DNA of 64,000 nt from Glycomyces luteolus (GTDB taxonomy: Bacteria > Actinomycetota > Actinomycetes > Mycobacteriales > Micromonosporaceae), in assembly GCF_027622875.1 (NCBI RefSeq), contig NZ_JAPZVP010000022.1, forward strand, positions 28,068-92,067, read 5' to 3'. Every line of letters starts with the position of its first letter. Within the stretch, counting starts at the first letter, position 1. The notes below the pieces were generated by a model, which ran no database searches, was not told the origin of the DNA, and was given only the letters and a program-made list of their open reading frames with translations. Made by a program: the position numbers and the translations under genes. Shown one piece after another: positions 8,831 to 16,751 of this stretch.

Positions 8831-8871
8831 CTGTACCTGTACCTGTACCTGCACCTGTACCTGTACCTGTA
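8831..8871. repeat. CTGTAC hexanucleotide tandem repeat
   Basis: About seven units of CTGTAC in a row. The fourth is CTGCAC and the last is cut at CTGTA. The repeat lies about 30 bases after the LuxR stop codon and directly before a hairpin. It is a simple-sequence tract that could vary in copy number by slippage. Confidence 0.8.
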
Positions 8872-8892
8872 GCTGCGGCGAATTGCCGCAGC
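8872..8892 (+). terminator. Hairpin after the LuxR gene
   Basis: Arms GCTGCGGC and GCCGCAGC with loop GAATT. It is the first good stem after the LuxR stop and is likely a U-run-free terminator. Confidence 0.45.
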
Positions 8893-8912
8893 GCGGCGCG
8901 GCCGCGCGCGCA

Positions 8913-8966
8913 TACGGGAGGCCCCGGGTACCCGCCCATTCCCACCTTCACCACTACCAGTGAAAA
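8913..8966. repeat. 54-bp dispersed intergenic repeat, copy 1
   Basis: This copy matches 18942-18995 at all but two of 54 positions, by eye. The shared core includes GGCCCCGGGTACCCGCCC, TTCCCACCTTCACCACTACC and AGTGAAAA, and holds two small palindromes (GGGTACCC and CACT-ACC-AGTG). Both copies sit 30-115 bases after the stop of a plus-strand gene, and both are preceded by a GC-only palindromic stretch. The function is unknown. Confidence 0.8.
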
Positions 8967-9225
8967 AGGCCAGGCTCCCAGACCGGTACGACGGTTCGCC
9001 GCGGCTATGGGAAGCCGGAGTTCGAACACCGGCGTGCAAATCAGGTCAATTCGGAAAATTCGGGTGTGGCGGATTCACGCGAAGGAGTGAACGGAGGCGA
9101 GCAGTGCTCGCCCCGGCTCCGCTACTGGAGGTTGACGCGGGGCCGCGGCATCATCCCCGGGTGGTACGCGGATTGCCTTCCCCGGCCCGATGCAACCGCC
9201 GAGGCGCCGCACGAACATTGCAACC
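8967..9225. other. Intergenic region with one inverted repeat
   Basis: This stretch before the multicopper oxidase holds no convincing gene. The only structure seen is GCCGG-AGTTCGAACA-CCGGC at 9014-9033, an interrupted palindrome that could be an operator. It looks superficially like a tRNA T-arm, but no acceptor or anticodon arm can be built around it. Confidence 0.5.
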
Positions 9226-10764
9226 ATGAAGCGGCGTAAAGCACTCAAGTGGACCCTCATCGGCGTCGGGGGCGGTGTCGGGGCGGTCGTGCTCGGCGGG
9301 GCCGGGACCCTCGGCTACTTCTGGAACAAGTCCAAGCTCGAGACCGTCGGCGAGGTCGACTTCGACACCCCCCTCGCCGTCCCCCCGCTGGCCGAGTCGA
9401 CCGAGGACGCCTCGGGCGCCCGGATCTTCAACCTCGAGATCCAGTCCGGCACCGTCGCCTTCAAGGACGGCCGTGAGACCGAGACCTGGGGCGTCAACGG
9501 CCCCTTCCTCGGCCCGACCATCCGCGCCAAGCGCGGCGAGGAGGTCGCCTTCGCCGTGCACAACGGCCTCGACGAGGGCACCTCGATCCACTGGCACGGG
9601 ATGCACCTGCCCTCGGTCATGGACGGCGGCCCCCACCAGGAGGTCGAACCCGACGGCGTTTGGGCTCCCCAGTGGACGCTGAACCAGCCCGCCGCGACCC
9701 TCTGGTACCACCCGCACCCCCACGGTCGCACCGGCAACCACGTCTACCGGGGCCTCGCCGGGATGTTCATCGTCGACGACGACGAGTCCGAGGGCCTGAA
9801 CCTGCCCTCCGAGTACGGCGTGGACGACGTGCCGATGATCGTCCAGGACCGCAAGTTCAACGGCGACAACCAGTTCAACGACAACGCCTCGTTCATGAGC
9901 ATGCAGGGCATCCTCGGCGACGAGATCATGGTCAACGGCACCCTCGGCCCCTACTTCGACGTCACCACCCGCCTGGTGCGCCTGCGCCTGCTCAACGGCT
10001 CGGTCTCGCGCCTGTACAACTTCGGCTTCAGCGACGACCGGCCGTTCTCCCTCATCGCCACCGACGGCGGCCTGCTCCCCACCGCCTGGGAGACCGACCG
10101 CCTCCAGCTCTCACCGGGCGAGCGCGCTGAGATCGTGGTCGCCTTCGAACCCGGCGAGACCGTGGCGCTCCGCTCCAACCCGGCCGACGAAGGCTACGAG
10201 GGCCCGCTCGGGCGCTTCAACGGCGGCGACGACCGGCTCGACATCTGCGAGTTCCGGGCCGCCGGCACCTTGGCCGACACCGCCGAGATCCCCGAGTCCA
10301 TGGGCACGGCCCCCGACCTCGCGGACGCCGAGATCGCCGCCGAGCGCTCGTTCTCCCTCTCGGGCTTCAACCAGATCAACGGGGAGTCCATGGACCCCAT
10401 GCGGATCGACTTCGGGGTCCGCGAGGGCACCGTCGAGGTCTGGGAGGTCGAGAACTCGGACGGCTTCATGCACAACTTCCACGTCCACGACGTCCAGTAC
10501 CAGGTGCTCACCGTGGACGGGCGGGAGCCGCCGCCGCGCCTGCGCGGCTGGAAGGACACGGTCCAGCTGAACCCGCAGGCCAAGTACCGGCTCGCGATGC
10601 GCTTCGCCGACTACACCGACCCGAACCTGCCGTACATGTACCACTGCCACATCCTCGTCCACGAGGACTCGGGGATGATGGGCCAGTTCGTGGTCCTCGG
10701 CGAAGGCGAGGAGATCGGCACAGTCCCGGTCAGCGCCTCCGCCAGTTCCCACGGCGGGCACTGA
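9226..10764 (+). CDS. Multicopper oxidase, membrane-anchored or secreted
   Basis: A 512-aa three-cupredoxin-domain oxidase that oxidises substrates with O2 at a T1/T2/T3 copper site outside the membrane. The N-terminus is MKRRKALKWTLIGV plus a Gly-rich TM helix (about 10-32), with no twin-arginine motif. Copper ligands are all visible: IHWHGMHLP (122-124), WYHPHPHG (162-166), HNFHVHDVQYQ, and MYHCHILVHEDSGMM near 485, which holds the T1 Cys, His and Met. This is the CueO/SpoA/bilirubin-oxidase-like layout without a Met-rich insert. The substrate (copper, manganese or phenolics) cannot be told. The start is the ATG before a Lys/Arg-rich N-terminus. Confidence 0.92.
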   Translation: MKRRKALKWTLIGVGGGVGAVVLGGAGTLGYFWNKSKLETVGEVDFDTPLAVPPLAESTEDASGARIFNLEIQSGTVAFKDGRETETWGVNGPFLGPTIRAKRGEEVAFAVHNGLDEGTSIHWHGMHLPSVMDGGPHQEVEPDGVWAPQWTLNQPAATLWYHPHPHGRTGNHVYRGLAGMFIVDDDESEGLNLPSEYGVDDVPMIVQDRKFNGDNQFNDNASFMSMQGILGDEIMVNGTLGPYFDVTTRLVRLRLLNGSVSRLYNFGFSDDRPFSLIATDGGLLPTAWETDRLQLSPGERAEIVVAFEPGETVALRSNPADEGYEGPLGRFNGGDDRLDICEFRAAGTLADTAEIPESMGTAPDLADAEIAAERSFSLSGFNQINGESMDPMRIDFGVREGTVEVWEVENSDGFMHNFHVHDVQYQVLTVDGREPPPRLRGWKDTVQLNPQAKYRLAMRFADYTDPNLPYMYHCHILVHEDSGMMGQFVVLGEGEEIGTVPVSASASSHGGH

Positions 10765-10796
10765 GCCGCTCCCGGCCGCAAGGGCCGGGGGACGAC

Positions 10797-10849
10797 GCGG
10801 CGCAGGGAGCCCCGCCCGTAGGCACCACGAACGGGATTCCCTGCGCCGC
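10797..10849. terminator. Long-arm hairpin between convergent genes
   Basis: Perfect 12-bp arms GCGGCGCAGGGA and TCCCTGCGCCGC are separated by 29 bases. The hairpin lies between the oxidase stop and the stop of the facing gene, so it is a likely bidirectional terminator. Confidence 0.55.
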
Positions 10850-10859
10850 AGCAGGTCTA

Positions 10860-11234
10860 CTAGAGGGAGCAGGCGGCGATGTGCTTGGCGATCGCGGGCA
10901 GGTCCACGTTCTCCTTGAACTCGAAGCGGACCCGGCCGAGGCCGCTGAACCACAGGTCGAGCTCGCCGTCGTTGTCCATCAGGCCGTCGGTCTCGACCGA
11001 GTAGGCCTGGATCTTGTTGTAGGGCAGCGAGGTGTAGTCCTTCTTGCGGCCGGTGACGCCCTGCACGTTGACGGCGATGACCCGCTTGTTCGTGAAGACC
11101 ACGAAGTCGCGCACGCCCTCGAAGGCCAGGGCGACCTCTTCACCGTCGACCAGCAGCGGCTGGACCTCGTCGCGGAAGCCGGGGTCGTCAGTGAGCTTGA
11201 GCTTGAAAAGCGAACCGTTCTCGAAATCGATCAT
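10860..11234 (-). CDS. Bacterial PH-like domain protein
   Basis: A 124-aa cytosolic protein starting MIDFENGSLFKLKLTDD. It has FVVFTNKRVIAVNVQGVTGRKKDYTSLPYNKIQAYSVET, the strand pattern of the bacterial pleckstrin-homology fold (bPH families). In these proteins a 'TNKRhI' strand is followed by a Lys-rich loop and 'hPhxxIxxh'. The C-terminus forms a final helix (DLPAIAKHIAACSL). The role is unknown; such proteins may bind membrane or partner proteins. The ATG at 11234 is chosen because upstream in-frame codons show no family resemblance. Confidence 0.75.
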   Translation of the reverse strand: MIDFENGSLFKLKLTDDPGFRDEVQPLLVDGEEVALAFEGVRDFVVFTNKRVIAVNVQGVTGRKKDYTSLPYNKIQAYSVETDGLMDNDGELDLWFSGLGRVRFEFKENVDLPAIAKHIAACSL

Positions 11235-11274
11235 GCGGGCAGGATATCGGTACGGTCCCAGCGTCGCGGCCCGC

Positions 11275-12669
11275 CTAATAGTGCTCGGCCGCAAGCGCAG
11301 TGGCCTGCGCGATCACCACTTTGAGCGGACGCCCCAGAGCGGCGGCCGCGGCGGCCGCGTCCTCGTACTCCACCGAGGCGTTCACGACCTCGCCGTCCTC
11401 CAGCGCGATCTTCACGCCGATCCGGTGACCGTCCACATCGACATGCGCGTACCGGCGTTCGAGCGCGTTCTTCTCGATCTCGTAGTAGCGCATGCCGATC
11501 GTCGTGGTGTGCCGGACCAGCGCCGACCGCACCGCTTCGATCGCCTCGGGACGGCACAGCACGTGAACCGTGTGCGCCGGGCGCCCCTTCTTCATGAGGA
11601 TCGGCGTCAGCCAGGCGTCCGAGGCCCCGGCGGCGAGCAGCGCCGCGAGCGCGGCGGGCCACAGGCGGGGATCGAGATCGTCCACATTGGTTTCGATGAC
11701 GACCGGTTTCGCGGGCGCTTGCGCGTTGCCTCCATGGGCCTCGGCACTCGCACCGCTGCGGACGTGCGCCTTTCGCGGCGCGGCATCGCGAGTTTCCGGC
11801 GCCGCGGGCACGTGGCGCCCGTGATGGTCGTGGTCGTGAGGTCGGTGCGCGTGCCCGTGCCCGTGGCCCGCCGAGGCGATGCCCTGGTCGTGATGGACGT
11901 GCGATCCGCGGCCCGGCGCGCTGACCTCGCGGCCCACCAAGAGCCGCAGCAGGTTCGCGCGCTCCTTCGGGTCGCGGCCGCCCGCGCCCGCACCGATCCG
12001 CTCGACCACCATCTCCGGCATCGGGCCGTAGCCGGAAGCCGCGGCCGCGATGATCGCCGCGCCGGTCGGCGTGCACGCCTCGTAAGGCACCGCGCCGACG
12101 ACCGGTGCGCCCGCATCGGCCAGCACCCGCAGCACCGCAGGGGCGGGCAGCGGGATCGAACCGTGCGAGCCGCGCGTCGTGCCACCGCCCACGGTCACCG
12201 TCGAGACCGTCAATCGGTCGATGCCCAACGCCGCCAAGCCCGCTGCAGCGCCCACGATGTCCGCGATCGAGTCGAGCGCGCCCACCTCGTGGAAGTGCAC
12301 GTCCTCCTCGTCGATCCCGTGCGCGGCCGCTTCCGCCGCCGCCAGCCGCGCGAACGCCCCCAACGCCAGCTTCCGGGCCGCCGCGTCGAGCTCCGCGCCT
12401 TCGAGCATCCCCCGGATCGACCGCCAGCGCCGGTCCGTCGCGACCTCCGGGGCCTCGACGTCCACCTTCGTCGCGACAAGACCGTGCCGCGTGACCCTGT
12501 CGGCCAGCAAGCGGACCGGCTCGGTTCCGAGCGCGTCCACCGCTGCCTGCATCACCGCCAGTTCCACCCCGGCGTCGACCAGAGCACCCAGGAACATGTC
12601 GCCGCTCGCGCCCGCCGAGCAGTCCAGCCATGCGATCCGGACCGCACCGCTCTCGCCCTGCGCGTTCAC
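11275..12669 (-). CDS. larC: Nickel-pincer cofactor biosynthesis protein LarC, with His-rich linker
   Basis: A 464-aa protein that inserts nickel into the pyridinium dithiocarboxylate precursor to complete the (SCS)Ni(II) pincer cofactor of lactate racemase-type enzymes. The N-terminal half has AWLDCSAGASGDMFLGALVD and the acidic/His motif EEDVHFHEVGALDSIADIVG. The C-terminal half starts near 322 with VVIETNVDDLDPRLW and includes FRCRP/KKGRPAHTVHVL-type sequence. Between them, residues 256-286 hold 12 histidines (HGHGHAHRPHDHDHH), a likely nickel-binding linker. Both halves are one continuous frame, not split as in lactobacilli. The GTG start overlaps the larB stop by four bases (GTGA), so translation is coupled. 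Confidence 0.9.
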   Translation of the reverse strand: MNAQGESGAVRIAWLDCSAGASGDMFLGALVDAGVELAVMQAAVDALGTEPVRLLADRVTRHGLVATKVDVEAPEVATDRRWRSIRGMLEGAELDAAARKLALGAFARLAAAEAAAHGIDEEDVHFHEVGALDSIADIVGAAAGLAALGIDRLTVSTVTVGGGTTRGSHGSIPLPAPAVLRVLADAGAPVVGAVPYEACTPTGAAIIAAAASGYGPMPEMVVERIGAGAGGRDPKERANLLRLLVGREVSAPGRGSHVHHDQGIASAGHGHGHAHRPHDHDHHGRHVPAAPETRDAAPRKAHVRSGASAEAHGGNAQAPAKPVVIETNVDDLDPRLWPAALAALLAAGASDAWLTPILMKKGRPAHTVHVLCRPEAIEAVRSALVRHTTTIGMRYYEIEKNALERRYAHVDVDGHRIGVKIALEDGEVVNASVEYEDAAAAAAALGRPLKVVIAQATALAAEHY

Positions 12670-13442
12670 GCCTGCGCCGCCTTCACGCCGAGCATCCGCG
12701 ACGCGGCCATCGCCGCGCCGAAGCCGTTGTCGATATTGACCACCGTGACCCCCGGGGAGCATGAGTTCAGCATCGTCAGCAGCGGCGCGAGCCCGCCGAA
12801 CGCCGCCCCGTAACCCACGGACGTCGGCACCGCGATCACCGGCGCGGCCACCAGGCCCGCCACGACCGACGGGAGTGCCCCGTCCATGCCCGCCACCACG
12901 ATCACGCACGCCGCCTCCCGCAGCTCGCCGACCTTGTCGAGGAGCCGGTGCAGCCCGGCGACGCCCACGTCGGCCACCAAGCGCGTGTCGATCCCGTTGG
13001 CCCGCGCCACGATCGCGGCCTCGCGGGCCACCGGCAGGTCCGAAGTCCCCGCGCACACCACCGCGAGCAGCCCGGTTTCGGCGTCCGGGAACGCGCCGAC
13101 CGCGCACACCCCGCTCTCCACCAGCACGTCATCGCCGAAGGCCTCCCGCACCGCCGCCGTGCAGGCGTCGTCGCAGCGGGTCGCGACCGCCACCCGGCCC
13201 GGGTGCGCCTCGCGCAAGGCCGCGAGCGCTCCGACGACCTGCTCGGGCGTCTTCCCCGCCGCGTACACGGCCTCGGCCGTCCCGGTCCGCGCCGGACGGT
13301 CGGTGTCGATCTTGGCCCAGCCCAGGTCGCGGTAGCCCTCCCCGGCCCCGGTGAACCCCCGCGGCCCCGCCGCCTCGGGGGACGCCTGCGGAGCCGTGGA
13401 TTCGGGCTGGTCGTCGAACGCGGATTCAGGATCGAGTTGCAC
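12666..13442 (-). CDS. larB: Nickel-pincer cofactor biosynthesis protein LarB
   Basis: LarB (258 aa) carboxylates and hydrolyses nicotinic acid adenine dinucleotide in the first step of the pincer cofactor pathway. It is related to PurE. Motifs seen: DTDRPARTGTAEAVYAAGKTP, VVVAGMDGALPSVVAGL, IAVPTSVGYGAAFGGLAPLL and MLNSCSPGVTVVNIDNGFGAA, which are typical of the family. The start is GTG 13442, chosen because GGGAGG lies eight bases upstream; an ATG nine codons earlier lacks such a site. The first 40 residues are low complexity. larC follows with overlap. The third pathway gene, larE, and a larA-type racemase are not in the window. Confidence 0.92.
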   Translation of the reverse strand: MQLDPESAFDDQPESTAPQASPEAAGPRGFTGAGEGYRDLGWAKIDTDRPARTGTAEAVYAAGKTPEQVVGALAALREAHPGRVAVATRCDDACTAAVREAFGDDVLVESGVCAVGAFPDAETGLLAVVCAGTSDLPVAREAAIVARANGIDTRLVADVGVAGLHRLLDKVGELREAACVIVVAGMDGALPSVVAGLVAAPVIAVPTSVGYGAAFGGLAPLLTMLNSCSPGVTVVNIDNGFGAAMAASRMLGVKAAQA

Positions 13443-13630
13443 GCCCCCATCCTCCCTCTCACCCCTCACCCGCCGCCACCGGAACCGAACCCGTCCCAGC
13501 GGCGCGAACCCGCGCCGACCGACCCTGACCGCCGCACCCGCCGTTCACCCGCCTCCGCCGAGCGGGGGACGTTCATCACCACCACCCCGAACGGACACCG
13601 CTAAGCGGGCCCGGCGTCGGACTCAGCGTC

Positions 13631-13636
13631 TATCGT
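13631..13636 (+). promoter_or_regulatory. Leaderless -10 box of the GDPD gene
   Basis: TATCGT followed by six bases and the GTG start at 13643. Confidence 0.5.
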
Positions 13637-13642
13637 CAAGGG

Positions 13643-14374
13643 GTGTCCCAGCCGCTGATAGCCGCCCACCGAGGCGCGAACGAGTTCCTCCCGGAGCACT
13701 CAATCGCCGCGTTCCGCCAGGCGATCGTCGAGGGCGCCGACGGTTTCGAGTTCGACATCCGCCTCACCGCCGACGGGCATCTCGTCCTCCACCACGACCG
13801 CACCGTCAAACGCACCGCCGGTGCCAAAGGCGCCGTGGCGGATCTCACCCTCGCCCAGTTGCGGGAGCTGAACTTCGCCCACCAGTTCCCCGACTGCGCC
13901 GGCAACCCCGAAGCCGAGCGCATCCCCACCCTCGAGGACCTCTTCGGCCTCGTCGTCGACTCCGGCAAAGACCTCAAACTGTTCATCGAGGCCAAACACC
14001 CCTCGAAGTTCGGTCCCCGCCTCGAACTGCGCCTGTGGGAGACGCTGCGGCGCTGGCCCGGACTCGACGTCACGGTGATGTCCTTCTCCCGCGCCGCGCT
14101 CAAGACCTGGCGCGGCCTGGACGCGGACACGCCGCTCGTCTGGATCTTCGAGTACCCGTTCCGCCGCCCGCCCGAGGGCGTCCAAGTGCTCAGCTCACGG
14201 GTCGACTACCTCGAATCGACCCCCGGTTTCGTCGAACGCAGCCACGAAGCGGGCTACCAGGTGTACACCTGGACCGTCAACGACGCCGACACCGCGCTGC
14301 GCTGCGCCGGACTCGAGGTCGACGTGATGTTCACGGACCGTCCGGCCGCGATCCGGCAGACCCTCGCGGGTTAG
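13643..14374 (+). CDS. Glycerophosphodiester phosphodiesterase
   Basis: A 243-aa cytosolic GDPD/UgpQ-type enzyme releasing glycerol-3-phosphate from glycerophosphodiesters. Seen: LIAAHRGANEFLPEHSIAAF with the catalytic His-Arg and metal Glu, GFEFDIRLTADGHLVLHHDRTVKRT with the second catalytic His, IEAKHP, and YTWTVNDADTALR near the end. There is no signal peptide, so it acts inside the cell. The start is GTG, judged from the -10 box six bases ahead. It stands alone, with a larBC operon facing away upstream. Confidence 0.93.
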   Translation: MSQPLIAAHRGANEFLPEHSIAAFRQAIVEGADGFEFDIRLTADGHLVLHHDRTVKRTAGAKGAVADLTLAQLRELNFAHQFPDCAGNPEAERIPTLEDLFGLVVDSGKDLKLFIEAKHPSKFGPRLELRLWETLRRWPGLDVTVMSFSRAALKTWRGLDADTPLVWIFEYPFRRPPEGVQVLSSRVDYLESTPGFVERSHEAGYQVYTWTVNDADTALRCAGLEVDVMFTDRPAAIRQTLAG

Positions 14375-14400
14375 AGCGCCGCTTCCTCAAGCCGCCTCAA

Positions 14401-14419
14401 GACGGACGTACCGTCCGTC
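14401..14419. promoter_or_regulatory. 8-bp inverted repeat between GDPD and the ATPase gene
   Basis: GACGGACG-TAC-CGTCCGTC, a perfect palindrome with a 3-base centre, 27 bases after the GDPD stop and about 80 before the next start. It is more compact than the terminators here and could be an operator. A terminator role is also possible. Confidence 0.4.
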
Positions 14420-14499
14420 GTAATGCTGGCGTCATGCGGAGCTAACAGGTAGGTTGCTGTATAGCCTCCCCACGGCACGGAGGAAGGAAGGGGACCGCG

Positions 14500-14901
14500 A
14501 TGCCCGCTGCGATACCGGCACCAGAGCGGCTGCGCGTCCCCCACCAGTCCGGAGCGGCGAGCCAGGTGCGCCGGTGGCTGCGCGAATCGCTCCCCGATCT
14601 TCCCGAAGAAGTCCGCGACGACCTCCTCGTGTGCGCGACCGAGCTCGTCTCCAACGCCGTGCGGCACGCCCGCCCGCTCCCCGGCGGGGACGTGTGCGTG
14701 ACCTTCGAGCTCGGCCCCGCCGACGTCGAGGTCGGCGTCATCGACGGCGGCTCCCGCACCCACCCGCACGTATGCGCCGTCAACCTCGACTCCGCCCACG
14801 GACGCGGCATGTTCATCGTGTCCAAGCTCTCCACCGACTGGGGCGTCCGCTCCCTCGGCGACGGCACCCAAGAGGTCTGGGCCCGCATTCCCGTGCGCTG
14901 A
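14500..14901 (+). CDS. RsbW-like ATP-binding protein (anti-sigma-type HATPase)
   Basis: A 133-aa stand-alone HATPase_c domain. The N-box is CATELVSNAVRHA near residue 47, the G1-like box is GVIDGGS near 85, and the G2 box is GRGMFIVSKL near 105. There is no transmitter, receiver or sensor domain. Such proteins act as serine kinases or sequester sigma factors and their antagonists, and actinomycetes have many copies. The ribosome site GGAAGGAAGGGG precedes ATG. No sigma factor or STAS partner is adjacent. Confidence 0.85.
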   Translation: MPAAIPAPERLRVPHQSGAASQVRRWLRESLPDLPEEVRDDLLVCATELVSNAVRHARPLPGGDVCVTFELGPADVEVGVIDGGSRTHPHVCAVNLDSAHGRGMFIVSKLSTDWGVRSLGDGTQEVWARIPVR

Positions 14902-15061
14902 AAGCGAACAGGGCCTGCAACCTCAGCGACCCGAACCTCCCCGCCGCCGCACCCTGCACCGATGTCACACCCCTGCGCCATAGTCGACCCGGGGGCGACG
15001 GCGAACCGCCACACCCGGTCCCTGGGAACGGCCGCAGCCGCTCCGGCTCGCCGCGCACCCG

Positions 15062-15067
15062 TACGCT
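15062..15067 (+). promoter_or_regulatory. Leaderless -10 box of the GT-C-like gene
   Basis: TACGCT, six bases, then GTG 15074. Confidence 0.55.
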
Positions 15068-15073
15068 GTCCGG

Positions 15074-16423
15074 GTGTCCAACCGTCCGCTCGTCATCGAC
15101 CTCGCCTTCTACGGCGCGGCCGCGCTCTTCGCGGGCGCCACCGCGCTGTGGACCACGCTCGACTCGCACGCCCAATGGGGCGCGATCGCCTTCGGCGGCT
15201 ACCTCCCCGCCGCGATCTGCGCGGCGATCCTCCTGGTCCAGCCCGGAGCGGTCTGGCGCCGCCGGGCCTTCGTCGCCGTCGGCGCCGCCTTCGCCGTCAC
15301 CGCGATCCCCTTGGTGTTCATGGCGATCGACCGCGCCGCCGGACTCAGCGGACGAGCCCAGGAAGAAGTCCTCGTCGTCGAGGCCTCCGGCGCGCGCCTC
15401 CTCGACACCGGCAGCCCGTACCTGCACGCCGACGCGATCGCCGCGCTCCCCGAACCCCTCCTCGGCTACAACCCGTACCAGCCCGGCATGGCCGTCTTCG
15501 GCATCCCCGCCGCGCTCTTCGGCCAGCACTGGTGGACCGACGCCCGCGTCTACTTCCTCCTCGCCGCCGCCGCTTGCGCGATCGCGGCGGTCCGGCTCCT
15601 GCGCGGCGGCCCCGGCAGCGCTCTCAACAGCACCGGCGCCGGCAAGGGCCCACTGCTGCGCGCCGTCCAGGCCACGTTCGTCTTCCCCGTGTGCGCCTTG
15701 ACGTTCGCCACGGGCGGCGACGACATGCCCGTCGTCGCCCTCATCGTCCTCGCACTCGCCTTCGCCCACCGCGAACGCCCCCTCGCCGCGGGCCTGGCGA
15801 TCGGCGCCGCCGCCGCCCTCAAACTCTTCGCATGGCCCGCCGCCGTCGTGATCGCGTTCCTGGCTCTGCAAACTCATCGCTCGCAAGCGTCGCCAGGACC
15901 GAGAAACGGCGGGCTGCGCCGATACGCCGCGGGATTCGCCCTCCCCGTCGCCGCCACCATGCTGCCCGTCCTCGCTGTGGACGCCCGCGGATTCTTCGAC
16001 AACGTGATCGCCTTCGGCCTCGGCCACGGCGTGGTCACCTCGCCCGCGCAGTCGCCGCTGCCCGGATTCCTTGTCGCCCATTACGTCCCGGGCGGCGACC
16101 TCATCGCCCCCGCCCTGCTCGGACTCGCCGCGCTGGTGATCGCGGGGCTGCTGTGGACGCGGCCGCCGGCGACGGCGGCGTCGGCGGCGCTGTGGTGCGC
16201 GGCGGGGCTCTCCGCGGCGTTCCTGCTCATGCCGTCCACGCGGTTCGGGTACCTGCTGTACCCGGTCGTGCTGCTCGGCTGGTGGCTGCCGCTGCGCGAC
16301 GCCGTGGCGGGCACCGTGACCAGCACGCTGTTCCAGGGCCTGGCCCAGGACGACGAGGTGGTCGACGAGCTCGAGGAGGAGACGGGCCTCGGCCCGTCCA
16401 TGGCGGTCGAATGGTGGCGCTGA
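15074..16423 (+). CDS. Polytopic membrane protein, GT87/DUF2029-like (GT-C glycosyltransferase fold)
   Basis: A 449-aa membrane protein with about ten hydrophobic helices. A loop after TM3 contains LDTGSPYLHADAIAALPEPLLGYNPYQPGMAVFG, which resembles the 'D..YxP' loop of polyprenyl-phosphate-mannose-dependent GT87 enzymes. Further on are helices with AAALKLFAWPAAVV and a C-terminal acidic tail (LAQDDEVVDELEEETG). A mannosyltransferase role is plausible from this layout, but the catalytic aspartate cannot be assigned with confidence. GTG start, leaderless. It follows the ATPase gene and is not tightly coupled to it. Confidence 0.7.
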   Translation: MSNRPLVIDLAFYGAAALFAGATALWTTLDSHAQWGAIAFGGYLPAAICAAILLVQPGAVWRRRAFVAVGAAFAVTAIPLVFMAIDRAAGLSGRAQEEVLVVEASGARLLDTGSPYLHADAIAALPEPLLGYNPYQPGMAVFGIPAALFGQHWWTDARVYFLLAAAACAIAAVRLLRGGPGSALNSTGAGKGPLLRAVQATFVFPVCALTFATGGDDMPVVALIVLALAFAHRERPLAAGLAIGAAAALKLFAWPAAVVIAFLALQTHRSQASPGPRNGGLRRYAAGFALPVAATMLPVLAVDARGFFDNVIAFGLGHGVVTSPAQSPLPGFLVAHYVPGGDLIAPALLGLAALVIAGLLWTRPPATAASAALWCAAGLSAAFLLMPSTRFGYLLYPVVLLGWWLPLRDAVAGTVTSTLFQGLAQDDEVVDELEEETGLGPSMAVEWWR

Positions 16424-16462
16424 GCGGCCTCACTCGCGAAACCGCAAGGGGCCGAAACGGAG

Positions 16463-16468
16463 TACGGT
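16463..16468 (+). promoter_or_regulatory. Leaderless -10 box of the zinc-ribbon gene
   Basis: TACGGT, seven bases, then ATG 16476. An in-frame GTG at 16467 overlaps the box and is rejected as the start. Confidence 0.5.
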
Positions 16469-16475
16469 GACGGGC

Positions 16476-16730
16476 ATGCAACTCACCTGCCCCAAGTGTG
16501 CTGCCCTCATGCGCCAGTACGAGCGCAACGGCATCGTCGTCGACCAGTGCTCGGCCTGCCGCGCCGTCCTGCTCGACCGCGGCGAGCTCGAGCACCTGAT
16601 CGACACCGAGAAATGGGTCAACGGCGTCCAGGACGGCACCGCGACCACGCCCCTGCCGCAGTACGCGAACGGTGAGAGCCCGAAGGCGCGCGAGCGCCGG
16701 ACGCTGCTGCAGATCCTCTTCGGCGACTGA
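16476..16730 (+). CDS. TFIIB-type zinc-ribbon protein
   Basis: An 84-aa protein with two CxxC knuckles, LTCPKCAALM and DQCSACRAVLLDRGELEHLI. This is the zf-TFIIB pattern, in which the second knuckle is followed by 'hhLDRGELE'. The basic C-terminus reads SPKARERRTLLQILFGD. The role is unknown, and it probably binds one zinc ion. It is convergent with dnaB, with only 21 bases between their stops. Confidence 0.85.
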   Translation: MQLTCPKCAALMRQYERNGIVVDQCSACRAVLLDRGELEHLIDTEKWVNGVQDGTATTPLPQYANGESPKARERRTLLQILFGD

Positions 16731-16751
16731 CGCCGCTGGCACCGCGCGTTC

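Noticed and set aside
8831..8871. CRISPR-like repeats
   Set aside because: Units are six bases with no spacers; no cas genes are in the window.
6661..9039. 792-codon minus-strand frame opposite the LuxR gene
   Set aside because: Antisense to well-defined ATPase and helix-turn-helix coding sequence; no family features.
9001..9060. tRNA suggested by GAGTTCGAACA
   Set aside because: The five-base stem next to TTCGAAC does not pair correctly, and no acceptor or anticodon arm can be drawn.
11275..12669. Frameshift-split larC1/larC2
   Set aside because: Both domains are in one frame through the His-rich linker.
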